Numbered from the stretch's first letter, positions 10,995 through 20,051 are shown. The stretch is DNA of 64,000 nucleotides from Variovorax brevis (GCF_030317105.1 NZ_JASZYG010000001.1:124001-188000), one strand, 5' to 3'. Made by a program: numbers and translations. Notes: a model not told the origin generated them from the sequence alone.

Positions 10995-12533
10995 ATGCAA
11001 TATCAGACACTCAAAGCTCAAGGCACCCTGTTCGTGGCGCTGTCGCTGACGGCCTGTGGCAACGTGGTCAAGCAGGAGCCCTACACGCAAGAGCAAACGG
11101 TTGAACGCGCCAAGTCCGACCAGGTGCGCATGTTTGCGGACCAGGAGCCGGTGACGGGCCCCATCACCTTCTATGAAGCGGCAGCCCGCGCGCTGAAGTA
11201 CAACCTCGACTACCGCCTGAAACTGATGGAAAGCGCGCTGGCCGCCAACCTGCGCGATGTGTCGACCTACGAGATGCTGCCGCGCTTGGTGGCATCGGCG
11301 GGCCGCCTGGGGCGCAACAACGATTCCGGCGGCACGTCCATCGGCATCGAGGACCGGCAGGTGAGCTTGCGGCCTTCGACGTCGGAGGAGCGCTACCACT
11401 CCATCGCCAACCTGGGCCTGAGCTGGAGCGTGCTGGACTTCAGCGTTGCGTATTTCCGCACCGCGCAGAGAACCGACCAGATCCTGATGGCCGAGGAGCG
11501 GCGCCGCAAGGTGGCACAGGACGTGCTGCAGGACGTGCGCGGCGCCTATTGGCGGGCCTTGGGTGCCCAGCGCCTGTTGCCACAGGTCGATGGCCTGCTC
11601 TCGCGTACGCAGGACGCCATTCGGCAGGCACGCGAGGCGCAGGACAAGGGCCTGCTGCCGCGCCAGGAAATCCTGGCCTACCAGCGCGCGCTGCTGGACT
11701 CCGTGTCGCTGCTCACGGCGCGGCGGCAAGACCTGGAATATGCGCAGGCCGAGCTTCGGGCACTGATGTCGCTGCCGCCCAACCAGCCGATGAACCTCAA
11801 GGACGACCCCGACCCGCCCTTGCCCAAGCTGAGCCAGGACCTGTCCCAGCTGGAGCAGGTCTCGCTCGTCAGGCGCCCCGAGATCATGGAAGAGTGGTAT
11901 CGCAAGCGGGTGAACGAGCGCGACATCGAGATCGCAAAAGCGCAGCTGTGGCCCAACGTGGGCATCAACCTGTCGACGCAGTACGACTCGAATGAGTTCC
12001 TCTACAACAGCCACTGGCGCACGGTCGGCATCGAGGTCTCGCTCAACCTGCTCAAGCTGCTGCAATACCCCTCGCTCAACGCCACGCAGGAATCGCAACG
12101 GCAAACCGACGACATGCGCCGCATTGCGCTGTCGATGGCCGTGCTGACCCAGGTGCGCATCGGTGCGCTGCGCTATTCGCTGGCCATGCAGGAGATGCAG
12201 TTCGCCAACGAAAGCCTGCGCGTCGACTCGCAGTTGCTGGACTACGCGCGCTCGGCCAAGAAGACGAACATGGGCTCCGACCTGGAAGTGATTCGCGCCG
12301 AGGGCCGCTATCTTCTTTCGCGCTACCAGCGCGAGGCCGCTCAAGCCACGGCCGAAGCCGCGTGGGGGCGCCTGTATAACTCGGTCGGCCTGGATGTGTT
12401 CCCGCCGGAGATCGGCAGCTTCGACATCAAGACGCTGGCCGGCGAGATCGAGAAGATCACCACCAACCTCGAAACCACCAAGCTCCTGGGCGCCGTGCCG
12501 GGAGACGGGAGCCCCAGCCTTGCGAAGCCTTGA
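10995..12533 (+). CDS. TolC-family outer-membrane efflux lipoprotein
   Basis: 512 residues. The N-terminus is a short lipoprotein signal with lipobox Leu-Thr-Ala-Cys at about residues 15-18. The rest is the helical, Gln/Arg/Leu-rich architecture of outer-membrane factors (TolC/NodT type), with the typical internal duplication around residues 70-270 and 280-480. The start lies only 8 bases after the giant adhesin stop, so the two are probably cotranscribed. It probably forms the outer-membrane duct for the two adaptor proteins encoded just downstream. Family membership is well supported by sequence style; that the adhesin is its substrate is inferred from position. Confidence 0.9.
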   Translation: MQYQTLKAQGTLFVALSLTACGNVVKQEPYTQEQTVERAKSDQVRMFADQEPVTGPITFYEAAARALKYNLDYRLKLMESALAANLRDVSTYEMLPRLVASAGRLGRNNDSGGTSIGIEDRQVSLRPSTSEERYHSIANLGLSWSVLDFSVAYFRTAQRTDQILMAEERRRKVAQDVLQDVRGAYWRALGAQRLLPQVDGLLSRTQDAIRQAREAQDKGLLPRQEILAYQRALLDSVSLLTARRQDLEYAQAELRALMSLPPNQPMNLKDDPDPPLPKLSQDLSQLEQVSLVRRPEIMEEWYRKRVNERDIEIAKAQLWPNVGINLSTQYDSNEFLYNSHWRTVGIEVSLNLLKLLQYPSLNATQESQRQTDDMRRIALSMAVLTQVRIGALRYSLAMQEMQFANESLRVDSQLLDYARSAKKTNMGSDLEVIRAEGRYLLSRYQREAAQATAEAAWGRLYNSVGLDVFPPEIGSFDIKTLAGEIEKITTNLETTKLLGAVPGDGSPSLAKP

Positions 12534-13305
12534 ACCACGCTGGGTGGCGCTGTGCCTGAGCGCCGCTGTCCTTGCCACCGCCACTTCCGCCCTTGCGCAG
12601 AAGCCGCCATCGCCGCCGCCTTCCGTCAACGCGTCCATCGACCCGTCGGCCATCCGGGTGCTGCTCGTCGCGGAACTGGAGACGACGCTCTCCGCGCAGA
12701 TGAACGGCACGCTCGGTGACCTGAACGCCTCGCTGGGCAAGCAGGTCCCCAAGGGCGCGCTGCTCGTCGCATTGCAATGCAACGAAGCGCAGGCGCGCGC
12801 CAACGTGGCCGAGGCGGAACTCGCCATGTCCAAGCAGAACCTGGACGCCAAGCGCAGCCTGCGCGACCTGAACGCGGTGGGCGACCTGGAAGTCAACATC
12901 GCCATGACCGAGATGGCCAAGGCCACGGGGGCGCGCACCCTGGCCGTCACGCAGGCGGGCTACTGCAGCGTGCGCGCGCCCTTTGCCGCGCGGATCGCCA
13001 AGGTCTACGTCAAGCCCTACCAGACGGTGAGCGCCGGCACGCCGCTGTTCGACATCGTGAGCGACAGCGCGCTCAAGGTGCGGCTCAACGTGCCTTCGAC
13101 GCTGCTCAAGCAGGTGCAGCCGGGGCAGGCGTTCAACGTGAGCATCCTGGAAACGGGCAAGACCTATCCGGCGCGCGTCAGCGCCATCAACGCGCGGGTG
13201 GATGCGGTGGCGCAAACGGTCGAGCTCGAAGCCAAGCTCGACGACAAGTACCCCGACCTGATCGCCGGCATGAGCGGCATCGCGCGCTTTCCGACTGCGC
13301 CGTGA
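12520..13305 (+). CDS. Small HlyD/RND-type periplasmic adaptor
   Basis: 261 residues from a TTG start at 12520. That start gives a clean signal peptide (hydrophobic core ending Ala-Leu-Ala-Gln) and has GGAGACGGGAG just upstream; GTG at 12544 is the alternative. It overlaps the TolC gene by 14 bases, implying coupling. The body shows a barrel-sandwich (lipoyl-like) half with GALLVALQC, a short helical hairpin about residues 85-130, the second lipoyl half (residues about 145-175), and a beta-barrel with KVRLNVPS. At 261 residues it is shorter than ordinary RND adaptors (350-400). It probably bridges an inner-membrane partner to the TolC-like protein. Confidence 0.85.
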   Translation: MRSLEPRWVALCLSAAVLATATSALAQKPPSPPPSVNASIDPSAIRVLLVAELETTLSAQMNGTLGDLNASLGKQVPKGALLVALQCNEAQARANVAEAELAMSKQNLDAKRSLRDLNAVGDLEVNIAMTEMAKATGARTLAVTQAGYCSVRAPFAARIAKVYVKPYQTVSAGTPLFDIVSDSALKVRLNVPSTLLKQVQPGQAFNVSILETGKTYPARVSAINARVDAVAQTVELEAKLDDKYPDLIAGMSGIARFPTAP

Positions 13306-14642
13306 ACGATCGCGTCCAGATCCCGCCGCAGCTGTTGCTGAACCTGAGCGCGCTGCGCGACAAGGCATTGGCGGCGGATTCCCTCAACGCGCTGGCCTTC
13401 TCGATGGCCAACGACCTGTATCCGCTGCTGCACTTCCGGCAGGCATTGGTGCTGGCGCAGCGCGGCGAGGGCTTTGAACTGCTGTGCGTTTCGGGCCTGG
13501 CCAAGCCGCAGGAAGATTCGCCCTACCTCGTGTGGCTGCGTCGCGCATCGCGGTGGCTCTCCACGCACATCGCGGGGACCGAGCCCGTGTGGCTGTCGCG
13601 CGAATTGCTTAAGCCGGCCACGGAGATTGCGGATGGTTGGGCCGAATGGTGGCCCCCGGGCGTTTGGTGCATTCCCCTGCACGACAGGAATGGCCAGCGA
13701 CTGGGGCTCGTGCTCTTCCTGCTCGATTCGCCTGTGCCGGAGCCCTTGACGCCGCTGCTGCAGAGCCTGTGGCAAACCTGGGCGTACTGCTGGTCGGCAT
13801 TGATCGCCAGGCGGCGCATTCGTTGGCGGCCCGGTCGCCGCCAACTGTTGCTCGCGGCCGTGCTCCTGGCGCTGTGCATGCTGCTGCCCGTGCGGCAGAC
13901 CGCACTGGCGCCGGCGGAGATCGTCTCGCGCGAGGCGCAGATCATCAGCTCGCCCATCGACGGCGTGATTGCGCAGATGCTGGTGCGCCCCAATCAGCCG
14001 GTGGAGGCCGGCACGCCCTTGTTCACGCTCGACGAAACGACTTTGCGCAGCCGCTCCGAAGTGCTGGCCAAGGAAGTCGCCGTGGCCGATGCGGAACTGC
14101 TGGCCGCAAGCCAGCGCGCATTCGACAACCCGCAGAGCAAGAGCGAACTCACGGTGCTCAACGGCAAGGCGCAGCAGCGCCGCTCGGAGTGGGCCGCCGT
14201 GCAGGCGCAACTGCAGCGCACGCACGTCGTGTCGCCGCGTGCCGGCGTGGCGGTGTACGCCGACCCCAACGACTGGATCGGCAAACCGGTGGCGACGGGC
14301 GAGCGCATCCTGCTGGTTGCCGACCCTGCACAGCCTGCGATGCTGGTGCAGTTGCCGGTGGCGGACGCGATTGCGCTGGAGCCGGGCGCGGAGGTCACGC
14401 TGTACCTCACGGCCTATCCGCTGGAGCCGCTGCACGGCAAGATCCTGGAGACGAGCTATCAGGCCCGCGCAACGGATGAAAGCGTGGTCGCCTACCGGCT
14501 GCTCGCCAGCATCGAAGGCGAGGGCGAACACCGGCGGCTTGGCCTGCATGGCACGGCCAAGCTCTATGGCCAGCCCGTGGTGCTGGGCTACTACCTGCTG
14601 CGCCGCCCCCTGGCGTCTGCACGGGCCTGGCTGGGCTGGTAG
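13302..14642 (+). CDS. HlyD-family protein with cytosolic GAF-like N-terminal domain
   Basis: 446 residues from a GTG start that overlaps the previous stop in a GTGA junction, so it is translationally coupled. Residues 1-170 have no signal peptide and look like a GAF-type sensory fold (LHFRQALVLAQ, ELLCVSGL, CIPLHDRNGQRLGLVLFLL). One transmembrane helix lies at about 181-197, after an Arg-rich stretch. A HlyD adaptor follows, with the first lipoyl half at ISSPIDGVIAQMLV, a coiled-coil hairpin near 245-310, and the second lipoyl half at VVSPRAGVAVYA. A cytosolic sensor joined to a periplasmic adaptor suggests that export is gated by an internal signal; this is inference. The GAF call rests on pattern only. 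Confidence 0.8.
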   Translation: MNDRVQIPPQLLLNLSALRDKALAADSLNALAFSMANDLYPLLHFRQALVLAQRGEGFELLCVSGLAKPQEDSPYLVWLRRASRWLSTHIAGTEPVWLSRELLKPATEIADGWAEWWPPGVWCIPLHDRNGQRLGLVLFLLDSPVPEPLTPLLQSLWQTWAYCWSALIARRRIRWRPGRRQLLLAAVLLALCMLLPVRQTALAPAEIVSREAQIISSPIDGVIAQMLVRPNQPVEAGTPLFTLDETTLRSRSEVLAKEVAVADAELLAASQRAFDNPQSKSELTVLNGKAQQRRSEWAAVQAQLQRTHVVSPRAGVAVYADPNDWIGKPVATGERILLVADPAQPAMLVQLPVADAIALEPGAEVTLYLTAYPLEPLHGKILETSYQARATDESVVAYRLLASIEGEGEHRRLGLHGTAKLYGQPVVLGYYLLRRPLASARAWLGW

Positions 14643-14659
14643 CAAGGCGCGGGTGTCCC

Positions 14660-16756
14660 ATGCAAGCGATCGCCGATCTTCCCTTGCCGCCCTTGCGCGA
14701 AGACCTGCGTTTGAGCGAGGCGGCCGCAGGGCAGGGCGGCGAGCCGACCTGGGTCATCCAGGACACGGTGATCAATCGCTTCTACCGCATCGGTTGGCTC
14801 GAGTTTGAATGCCTTGTGCGCTGGGGCCAGACGCCGCGTCTCATCAGCGAGCAGATCGCCAGCCAGACGGCGCTGAAGCCGGATGTCGACCAGGTGCTGG
14901 ACTTTCGGCGCTTTCTCGATCAGCACCAGTTGCTGCGACCCGGACCCGAGGCCGTTGACCGCCTGCGCCAGCGCAGCGAAGGCAATCCGTGGCTGACGTG
15001 GAAAGGGTGGCTGCACCACTACCTGTTCTTTCGCATTCCGCTGGTGCGGCCGCAGCGTTTGCTCGGCAGCATGGCGCGGCGCCTTGGCTGGCTGTTCCAT
15101 CCGTTGACGGGCTTGCTCGTGATCGCGTTGAGCGTGCTGGGGTTGATCCTTGTTGCCCACCAGTGGGATGCGTTCAAGAGCGCGGTGGTCGAATCATTTT
15201 CGGCGGAAGGGGCGCTGGGCTTCGCGCTGGCACTGGCCTTTGGCAAGACCTTGCATGAACTCGGTCATGCGCTGGTCGCGACGCGCCTGGGCCTGAAGGT
15301 CGCGCACATGGGGGTGGCTTTCGTGGTGCTGTGGCCCATGCTCTATACCGACACGGGCGAGGCGTGGAAGCTGCGAAGTTCGAAGCAGCGCCTGGCCATT
15401 GCCGGCGCGGGCATCCTGACGGAGATGTCGCTCGCGGGCCTGTCCACCCTGGGCTGGGCGGTGACGGAGCCGGGCTCGTTGCGCGACGCGTTCTTCTACC
15501 TTGCCACGACCAGTTGGGTGCTGACGATCGCGCTCAACGCCAGCCCGTTCATGCGATTCGACGGCTACTTCATCCTGTCGGACCTGCTGGATTTTCCCAA
15601 CCTGCACGAGCGCGGCCAAGCCATGGCGCGGGTGGCGCTGAGGCGCGGGATCCTTGGCCTGCCGGACGAATGGCCGGAGCCGTTTCCGGCATCGCAGCGG
15701 CGCATGCTGATCGCCTTTGCCATCACCACGTGGGTCTATCGGCTGGTGATCTTCACGGGGATCGCCGTCACTGTTTACCTGCTGTTCTTCAAGGTGTTGG
15801 GGATCTTCCTGTTCCTGGTGGAGATCACATGGTTCATCTTGCTGCCGGTGTGGCGCGAACTGAGTCAATGGGGTGCGCGACGCGCCGAGGTTTCCATGAA
15901 GCGCCGATTCATTCTTGGTCTGTTCCTCGCGGGCATCGTGGTGTTGCTGGCCTTGCCGTGGCAGACGCAGATCCACGCCTACGGCATGGCGCGTGCCGAA
16001 CACCAGATGCGGGTGTTCGCGCCGTTTCCCGCGTTGATCCGGGACATTCGCAAGGTCGGCCCGACACGCAGCGGCGAGACGCTGGTGGTGCTGGAGCAGC
16101 CTGACATTGCCGAGCGCATGTCGCGCAGCGATGCGGGAGTTCGAAGTTACAGCGCGCGGCTTACGGGGCTGCTGGCCGAGCCGGCGGGGTTGACCGAGGA
16201 AGCGGCCACGCGTGAGCGGCTGGACGTTCAAATTCAAGAGGGGCGCGCAGCGCGTTCGGAGATTGCGCGCCTGACTTTGCAGGCGCCCTTTGCCGGCGAG
16301 TGGCGCGATGTCGATCCGAATTGGCAAACCGGCCAGTGGGCAGGGACGAAGACCGCCATCGGTGTCGTCGTCGATCCGTCGAGCTGGCAGGTCGATGGCT
16401 ACGTCAAGCCCGATGAAGTGCATCGCCTGTCGGTGGGCGCGGGCGTGCGTTTCTATCCGCAAGGGCACTTCACACCCATTGAAGGCCGCGTGCTCGCCAT
16501 CGGAAGCACGCGCGTCTCGCAGCTTGACCATCCGATGCTGGCCGCCAAGTTCGGTGGTCCGCTCGCGACGTCGAAGCAGGGCGAGGCGCTGGTGCCGACG
16601 CCGGCGCTGTTTCATGTGCTCGTGCAACTCGACGCGGCGCCGCCGGGCGAACAGGAAACGCGCGGGCATTTGCAGATCGATGGCGCGCGCCGAAGCTTGC
16701 TGGTGGAAGGGGGCACGCAACTGTTGGCTGTGCTCAGGCGTGAAAGTGGCTTTTGA
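14660..16756 (+). CDS. Membrane M50 (site-2-type) zinc metalloprotease fused to HlyD-like domain
   Basis: 698 residues, starting 17 bases after the previous gene. Residues about 10-95 resemble the PqqD-like head of 'peptide zinc metalloprotease' proteins. Several membrane helices follow. The zinc site is HELGH at residues 199-203, with the third ligand probably Asp301 in the motif RFDGYFILSDLL; both are intact. More helices follow to about residue 440, and residues about 450-698 read as a periplasmic HlyD/biotinyl-lipoyl region (LQAPFAGEWRDV, VDGYVKPDEVHRL). It closes the five-gene cluster and takes the place an ABC exporter would occupy. It may process or drive export of the adhesin; that role is not shown by the sequence. 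Confidence 0.85.
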   Translation: MQAIADLPLPPLREDLRLSEAAAGQGGEPTWVIQDTVINRFYRIGWLEFECLVRWGQTPRLISEQIASQTALKPDVDQVLDFRRFLDQHQLLRPGPEAVDRLRQRSEGNPWLTWKGWLHHYLFFRIPLVRPQRLLGSMARRLGWLFHPLTGLLVIALSVLGLILVAHQWDAFKSAVVESFSAEGALGFALALAFGKTLHELGHALVATRLGLKVAHMGVAFVVLWPMLYTDTGEAWKLRSSKQRLAIAGAGILTEMSLAGLSTLGWAVTEPGSLRDAFFYLATTSWVLTIALNASPFMRFDGYFILSDLLDFPNLHERGQAMARVALRRGILGLPDEWPEPFPASQRRMLIAFAITTWVYRLVIFTGIAVTVYLLFFKVLGIFLFLVEITWFILLPVWRELSQWGARRAEVSMKRRFILGLFLAGIVVLLALPWQTQIHAYGMARAEHQMRVFAPFPALIRDIRKVGPTRSGETLVVLEQPDIAERMSRSDAGVRSYSARLTGLLAEPAGLTEEAATRERLDVQIQEGRAARSEIARLTLQAPFAGEWRDVDPNWQTGQWAGTKTAIGVVVDPSSWQVDGYVKPDEVHRLSVGAGVRFYPQGHFTPIEGRVLAIGSTRVSQLDHPMLAAKFGGPLATSKQGEALVPTPALFHVLVQLDAAPPGEQETRGHLQIDGARRSLLVEGGTQLLAVLRRESGF

Positions 16757-16824
16757 GGATAGGCTGGCGTTCGACTTGCGAATGAGGGCGCGGGTGTCGT
16801 TTGCGGTGTGAAATGTTGGCCTGT

Positions 16825-16926
<102 letters not shown>

Positions 16927-16930
16927 GGGG

Positions 16931-17525
16931 CGCCGCGGCAGGTGGTCTGCGGCGCGGGCTCATCCGGGGCGGTCGATGCTGCGCATCGACTGCACTGCGG
17001 TGCTCGGTCGCGGGGCGCGGTGCAGAACTCACTGCGCGCGCCTTCGGCCCGCTCCGTTCAAACAGCTGCACCGAGTCAGTTCACGAAGCGCGTGTCCTTC
17101 GGCACGCGCCGCCCCGCGCCCTGCGCTCCTCGTCGCCCCGGAAATCGCCCGCGTCGCAGACCACCTGCCGCGGCGAGATACGTCGTGCTTGTTCAAAGAG
17201 AGGGGAGCGGAATGCCGTGCAGCTATGACCGTTGTAGCGCACGGCGTCGGCGTCGCACCCCCACACCGTTTCCAGAGCAAAGGCGCCTGCGGACCCGGCG
17301 TGACGCGCCTCTGCAGCGCCGAGAAGCGGAGTGCGACCGGCCTGCACGCGTGCCGAAGGACACGCGTGCTTCGTGATCTGACTTGCCGCGGCTGTTCGAG
17401 CTCAGTGAACGCAGTGAACGTCGCGAGTTCCGCGGCAGGCCGGTCGCGCGAGCATCGGAGGGCAGTCGGTGCGCAGCACCGACCGCTGCAGTGGCGCGTC
17501 ACGCCGGGTCCGCGGGCGCCTTTGC
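16931..17525. repeat. Gene-free region with three interleaved long inverted repeats
   Basis: The 859-base gap 16757-17615 has no credible gene. It contains three near-perfect inverted-repeat pairs: 16931-16956 with 17150-17175 (25 of 26 bases match); 17082-17108 with 17347-17375 (identical except for a 2-base insertion); 17277-17316 with 17486-17525 (38 of 40 match). The arms interleave in the order a, b, a', c, b', c', so they cannot all pair at once. This may be a decayed mobile or repetitive intergenic element. Confidence 0.8.
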
Positions 17526-17615
17526 GTCGGGCGCAAACTCAGCAAACAGCGACACGGGCACCTCTGCATTGCGCGCACTCGCCCCCCAACCGCCAACTCA
17601 AATGCCCATCGTCAT

Positions 17616-18065
17616 TCAGGGATTGACCACAACGTACTGAACCTGCGTCCCCACGTACTGCGGCTGGTAATACACGCCGCCGCATTGCTGGTACACGACG
17701 CCACCCATGTTCACCTGCGAGCAACTCGGCGGAAGGGTGCGGACGATCGAGCCCACGACGGCCGCAGTCGTCGCCACCGCTGCAGTGGCCACAGCGGCCG
17801 TGGCCACGGGGTGGTAGTGACGATCCACGTCCACGTCGACGTCCACGTGCCGGTTGGTGTTGACGTTCACGTTCCGGTTGGCATTGACGTTGGTGTTGCG
17901 GTTGACGTTGGCGTTGGTATTGCGGTTCACGTTCGCGTTGTGGTTGACCGAGGTGCGCGTGTTGCCCGCAACCTGGCGGGCCGCGGCCTCGTCAACCGTC
18001 GCCACAGAGAGCGCGGCGCACATGCCCAGCGCCATGATCCCTGGAACAAGAAATCGTTTCATCAT
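17616..18065 (-). CDS. Exported Asn/Val-rich protein with Tyr/Gly-rich C-terminus, unknown function
   Basis: 149 residues from ATG at 18065; a second ATG follows at once and lies better spaced (8 bases) from GGAG. A signal peptide covers about residues 1-30, cleaved near Ala-Ala-Ala-Arg. Residues about 35-80 alternate Asn with Val, Arg or Thr (NVNRNTN-type repeats) and pass into a short Asp-Val run. An Ala/Val-rich hydrophobic segment (about 85-110) and a C-terminal block with two Cys and Tyr-rich QCGGVYY and YQPQYVG motifs follow. Similar Tyr-Cys-Gly-Gly tails occur in small envelope proteins of unknown role. It starts 11 bases after the DUF2092 stop, so the two form an operon. Confidence 0.8.
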   Translation of the reverse strand: MMKRFLVPGIMALGMCAALSVATVDEAAARQVAGNTRTSVNHNANVNRNTNANVNRNTNVNANRNVNVNTNRHVDVDVDVDRHYHPVATAAVATAAVATTAAVVGSIVRTLPPSCSQVNMGGVVYQQCGGVYYQPQYVGTQVQYVVVNP

Positions 18066-18076
18066 GACTGCTCCGT

Positions 18077-18934
18077 TCAATTGGCGGCAACCTTCTTCAG
18101 CTCGATCTTGACGGCACCCTTGGATGGCTTGTAGGTGAACTCGGATGCCGCCGGATGCGCGTTCAGGTTCCAGCTCAGCACGGCCGAGTATTGCGGTTGC
18201 TGGGGCTGGTCGGTGGTGGTGATCACCATCTTGCGGGGCAGGGGCTGCGCGCCTTTCTGCACCCACACCTGCCAGTCCACGCCGGCTTGCCGCATGGCGA
18301 AGTGATCGCAGTCGACGCCGTTGACGCGGGCAGGTCCGATGTTGGCCGCGCCGGTGACGTTGTTCACGCTGTCCTCGTTGGTGCCCCACATGAACAGGTC
18401 CGCCATCGGCATCTCGATGTCGTAGTCGTTGGCCAGGCGCGTCACCAGCTGGCCGACCGTGCCGCTGACGGGAACGCTCGCGTAGTAATCCATGCGTGGC
18501 GCGGCCTGGGTCAGCGTCTTGCCGTCGAAATAGAAGTCGCGCCACACGCGGTCGCTGCGAACGCCGGCACGCAGCTTGTCGGGACTCACGAAGCGGTATT
18601 CGACGGCGCCGGCAAACTGAATCTTTTGCCCGCTGTCGAGCACTTCGTCCGTGGTCGTTTGCGCGGTGACCACGAATGACTTCAGCGTGCGCAGATAGGC
18701 GCTCATCTGCTTGAGTCGATCGAGCACGGCGGTATCGCGCTCCACCGGCGCGCTTGCGGCCGGTGCAGCCGCTGGTGCGGGTGCGGGTTTCGAAGCCTGG
18801 CCCGAAGGCGCGGCGGGCCCCGCCGCCGGTGTCTGCGCGCACGCTGCCTGCAAGACAGCGGCACCGACAATCACGGCCCTCAAAACCCATGGGCGTGTGC
18901 AAGGTGGCGCTGCGTGGAAGGGTGGCTTTGTCAC
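18077..18934 (-). CDS. DUF2092-family periplasmic lipoprotein
   Basis: 285 residues from a GTG start at 18934, chosen because AGGAG lies 6-10 bases upstream and the resulting N-terminus is a lipoprotein signal with lipobox Leu-Gln-Ala-Ala-Cys at about residues 30-34. A Pro/Ala linker follows (about 36-60). The body matches the DUF2092 pattern: a helix (LDRLKQMSAYLRTLKSF), then antiparallel strands including YRFVSPDKLRAG, FYFDGKTLTQ and a late DCDHFAMRQ motif. Members resemble LolA/LolB-like lipid-binding folds, but no function is established. First gene of a two-gene operon with the Asn-rich protein. Confidence 0.85.
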   Translation of the reverse strand: MTKPPFHAAPPCTRPWVLRAVIVGAAVLQAACAQTPAAGPAAPSGQASKPAPAPAAAPAASAPVERDTAVLDRLKQMSAYLRTLKSFVVTAQTTTDEVLDSGQKIQFAGAVEYRFVSPDKLRAGVRSDRVWRDFYFDGKTLTQAAPRMDYYASVPVSGTVGQLVTRLANDYDIEMPMADLFMWGTNEDSVNNVTGAANIGPARVNGVDCDHFAMRQAGVDWQVWVQKGAQPLPRKMVITTTDQPQQPQYSAVLSWNLNAHPAASEFTYKPSKGAVKIELKKVAAN

Positions 18935-19060
18935 TACCGGGCTCCTTTTGAAATCGATTCCCAAAGGTGTTGATGAACGCTGTTCATCGGCACGTACAGC
19001 CACGCTGCCAAACCAGTCTCGCAGGGCGATTTGTGCTTGTCAAACCAGATTGGTAACGAG

Positions 19061-19912
19061 CTAAACACCAACGCTTTCTTGCCATTTCATGTATGCAATG
19101 GACACCACGACGCCCAGCACAAGGTAGAGAAGGATCGCGACGGCGATGCTTTGATTGCCTGGATAGTTCGCGGTCGCCAAGCCGATGGCGATGCCCGGAT
19201 GGCGCGATGCCGTCGACATCGCGAGCACGATGCGGTCCTCGCGCACGGGACCACCGAGCAGGTGGCCGACGACGAGGCCGATGACGATGAACGCGAACAT
19301 CGCGATCAGCGTTGCCTGCACGCCGACCAGCGAGAGGATCGCTTCGCGCACCGCATAGAGAACGACAAGGCCCGCCACCGCCAGCAGGATGCCCGCGATC
19401 AACTTCATCGGGCGCGCAATTCGTTGCGCAATGGCGGGCGCGATGCCGCGAAAGATCATGCCGACCACCAGCGGTGCAATGGCCCCTTTCAACACCATCA
19501 GCGCGATGACATGCGGTGGCATGGCCAGCGGTCTGGAAAAGTAATGGCCCAGCACATTCAGCGAAAAGGGAATGATGGCAACTGCCAGGATGGCCATCGT
19601 GACCATCAAGCCCAGCGCAAAGGATGCGCTGCCGCCTGCCTTGTCCTGCTTCTTTGGCAGCAGCGGCGGAATGGGCGAGATCGCGAGGCACACCAGCGCG
19701 ATCTTGACCTCGTCCATGACACCCAGCGCCCGGCTCAGGCCCAGGGCGACGACCGGCATGATGATGAACATGGCGACCAGGGCGCGCAGCAGGCGCGTGG
19801 GCCGGCGCCACACATACATCACGTCGCGGACCGTCGCTTCCAGCCCGAACGCGAAGACCGTCACCATGACGCTCGCTTGCAGGGTGAACAGGATCAGATC
19901 ATGAGGATTCAT
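19061..19912 (-). CDS. BASS-family (bile acid:sodium symporter-like) transporter
   Basis: 283 residues from ATG at 19912 (MNPHD). It has about nine to ten hydrophobic segments and the family hallmark STASRHPGIAIGLA late in the sequence (about residues 240-255), plus an ISPIPP loop near residue 80. BASS members move organic anions with Na+. The substrate cannot be told from sequence. It is divergent from the MscS gene, with 139 bases between them. A longer upstream frame exists but lacks transporter character, so the shorter start is preferred. Confidence 0.85.
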   Translation of the reverse strand: MNPHDLILFTLQASVMVTVFAFGLEATVRDVMYVWRRPTRLLRALVAMFIIMPVVALGLSRALGVMDEVKIALVCLAISPIPPLLPKKQDKAGGSASFALGLMVTMAILAVAIIPFSLNVLGHYFSRPLAMPPHVIALMVLKGAIAPLVVGMIFRGIAPAIAQRIARPMKLIAGILLAVAGLVVLYAVREAILSLVGVQATLIAMFAFIVIGLVVGHLLGGPVREDRIVLAMSTASRHPGIAIGLATANYPGNQSIAVAILLYLVLGVVVSIAYMKWQESVGV

Positions 19913-20051
19913 GGCGGTCCGGCTGAAGTCCAGTTCCGCGCGATCAAACCACATCCGGCCTTCATCGTCCATTCGCAAGCGTCATGCGTTCGGCGACACT
20001 AGCGCGGCGATCCGGGCCGCTATCACAACGCAATCGGTGACGAGGTACTCA

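Noticed and set aside
8299..11010. 903-codon open frame on the minus strand
   Set aside because: It is antisense to the adhesin repeats and shares their periodicity; no start signal or family match.
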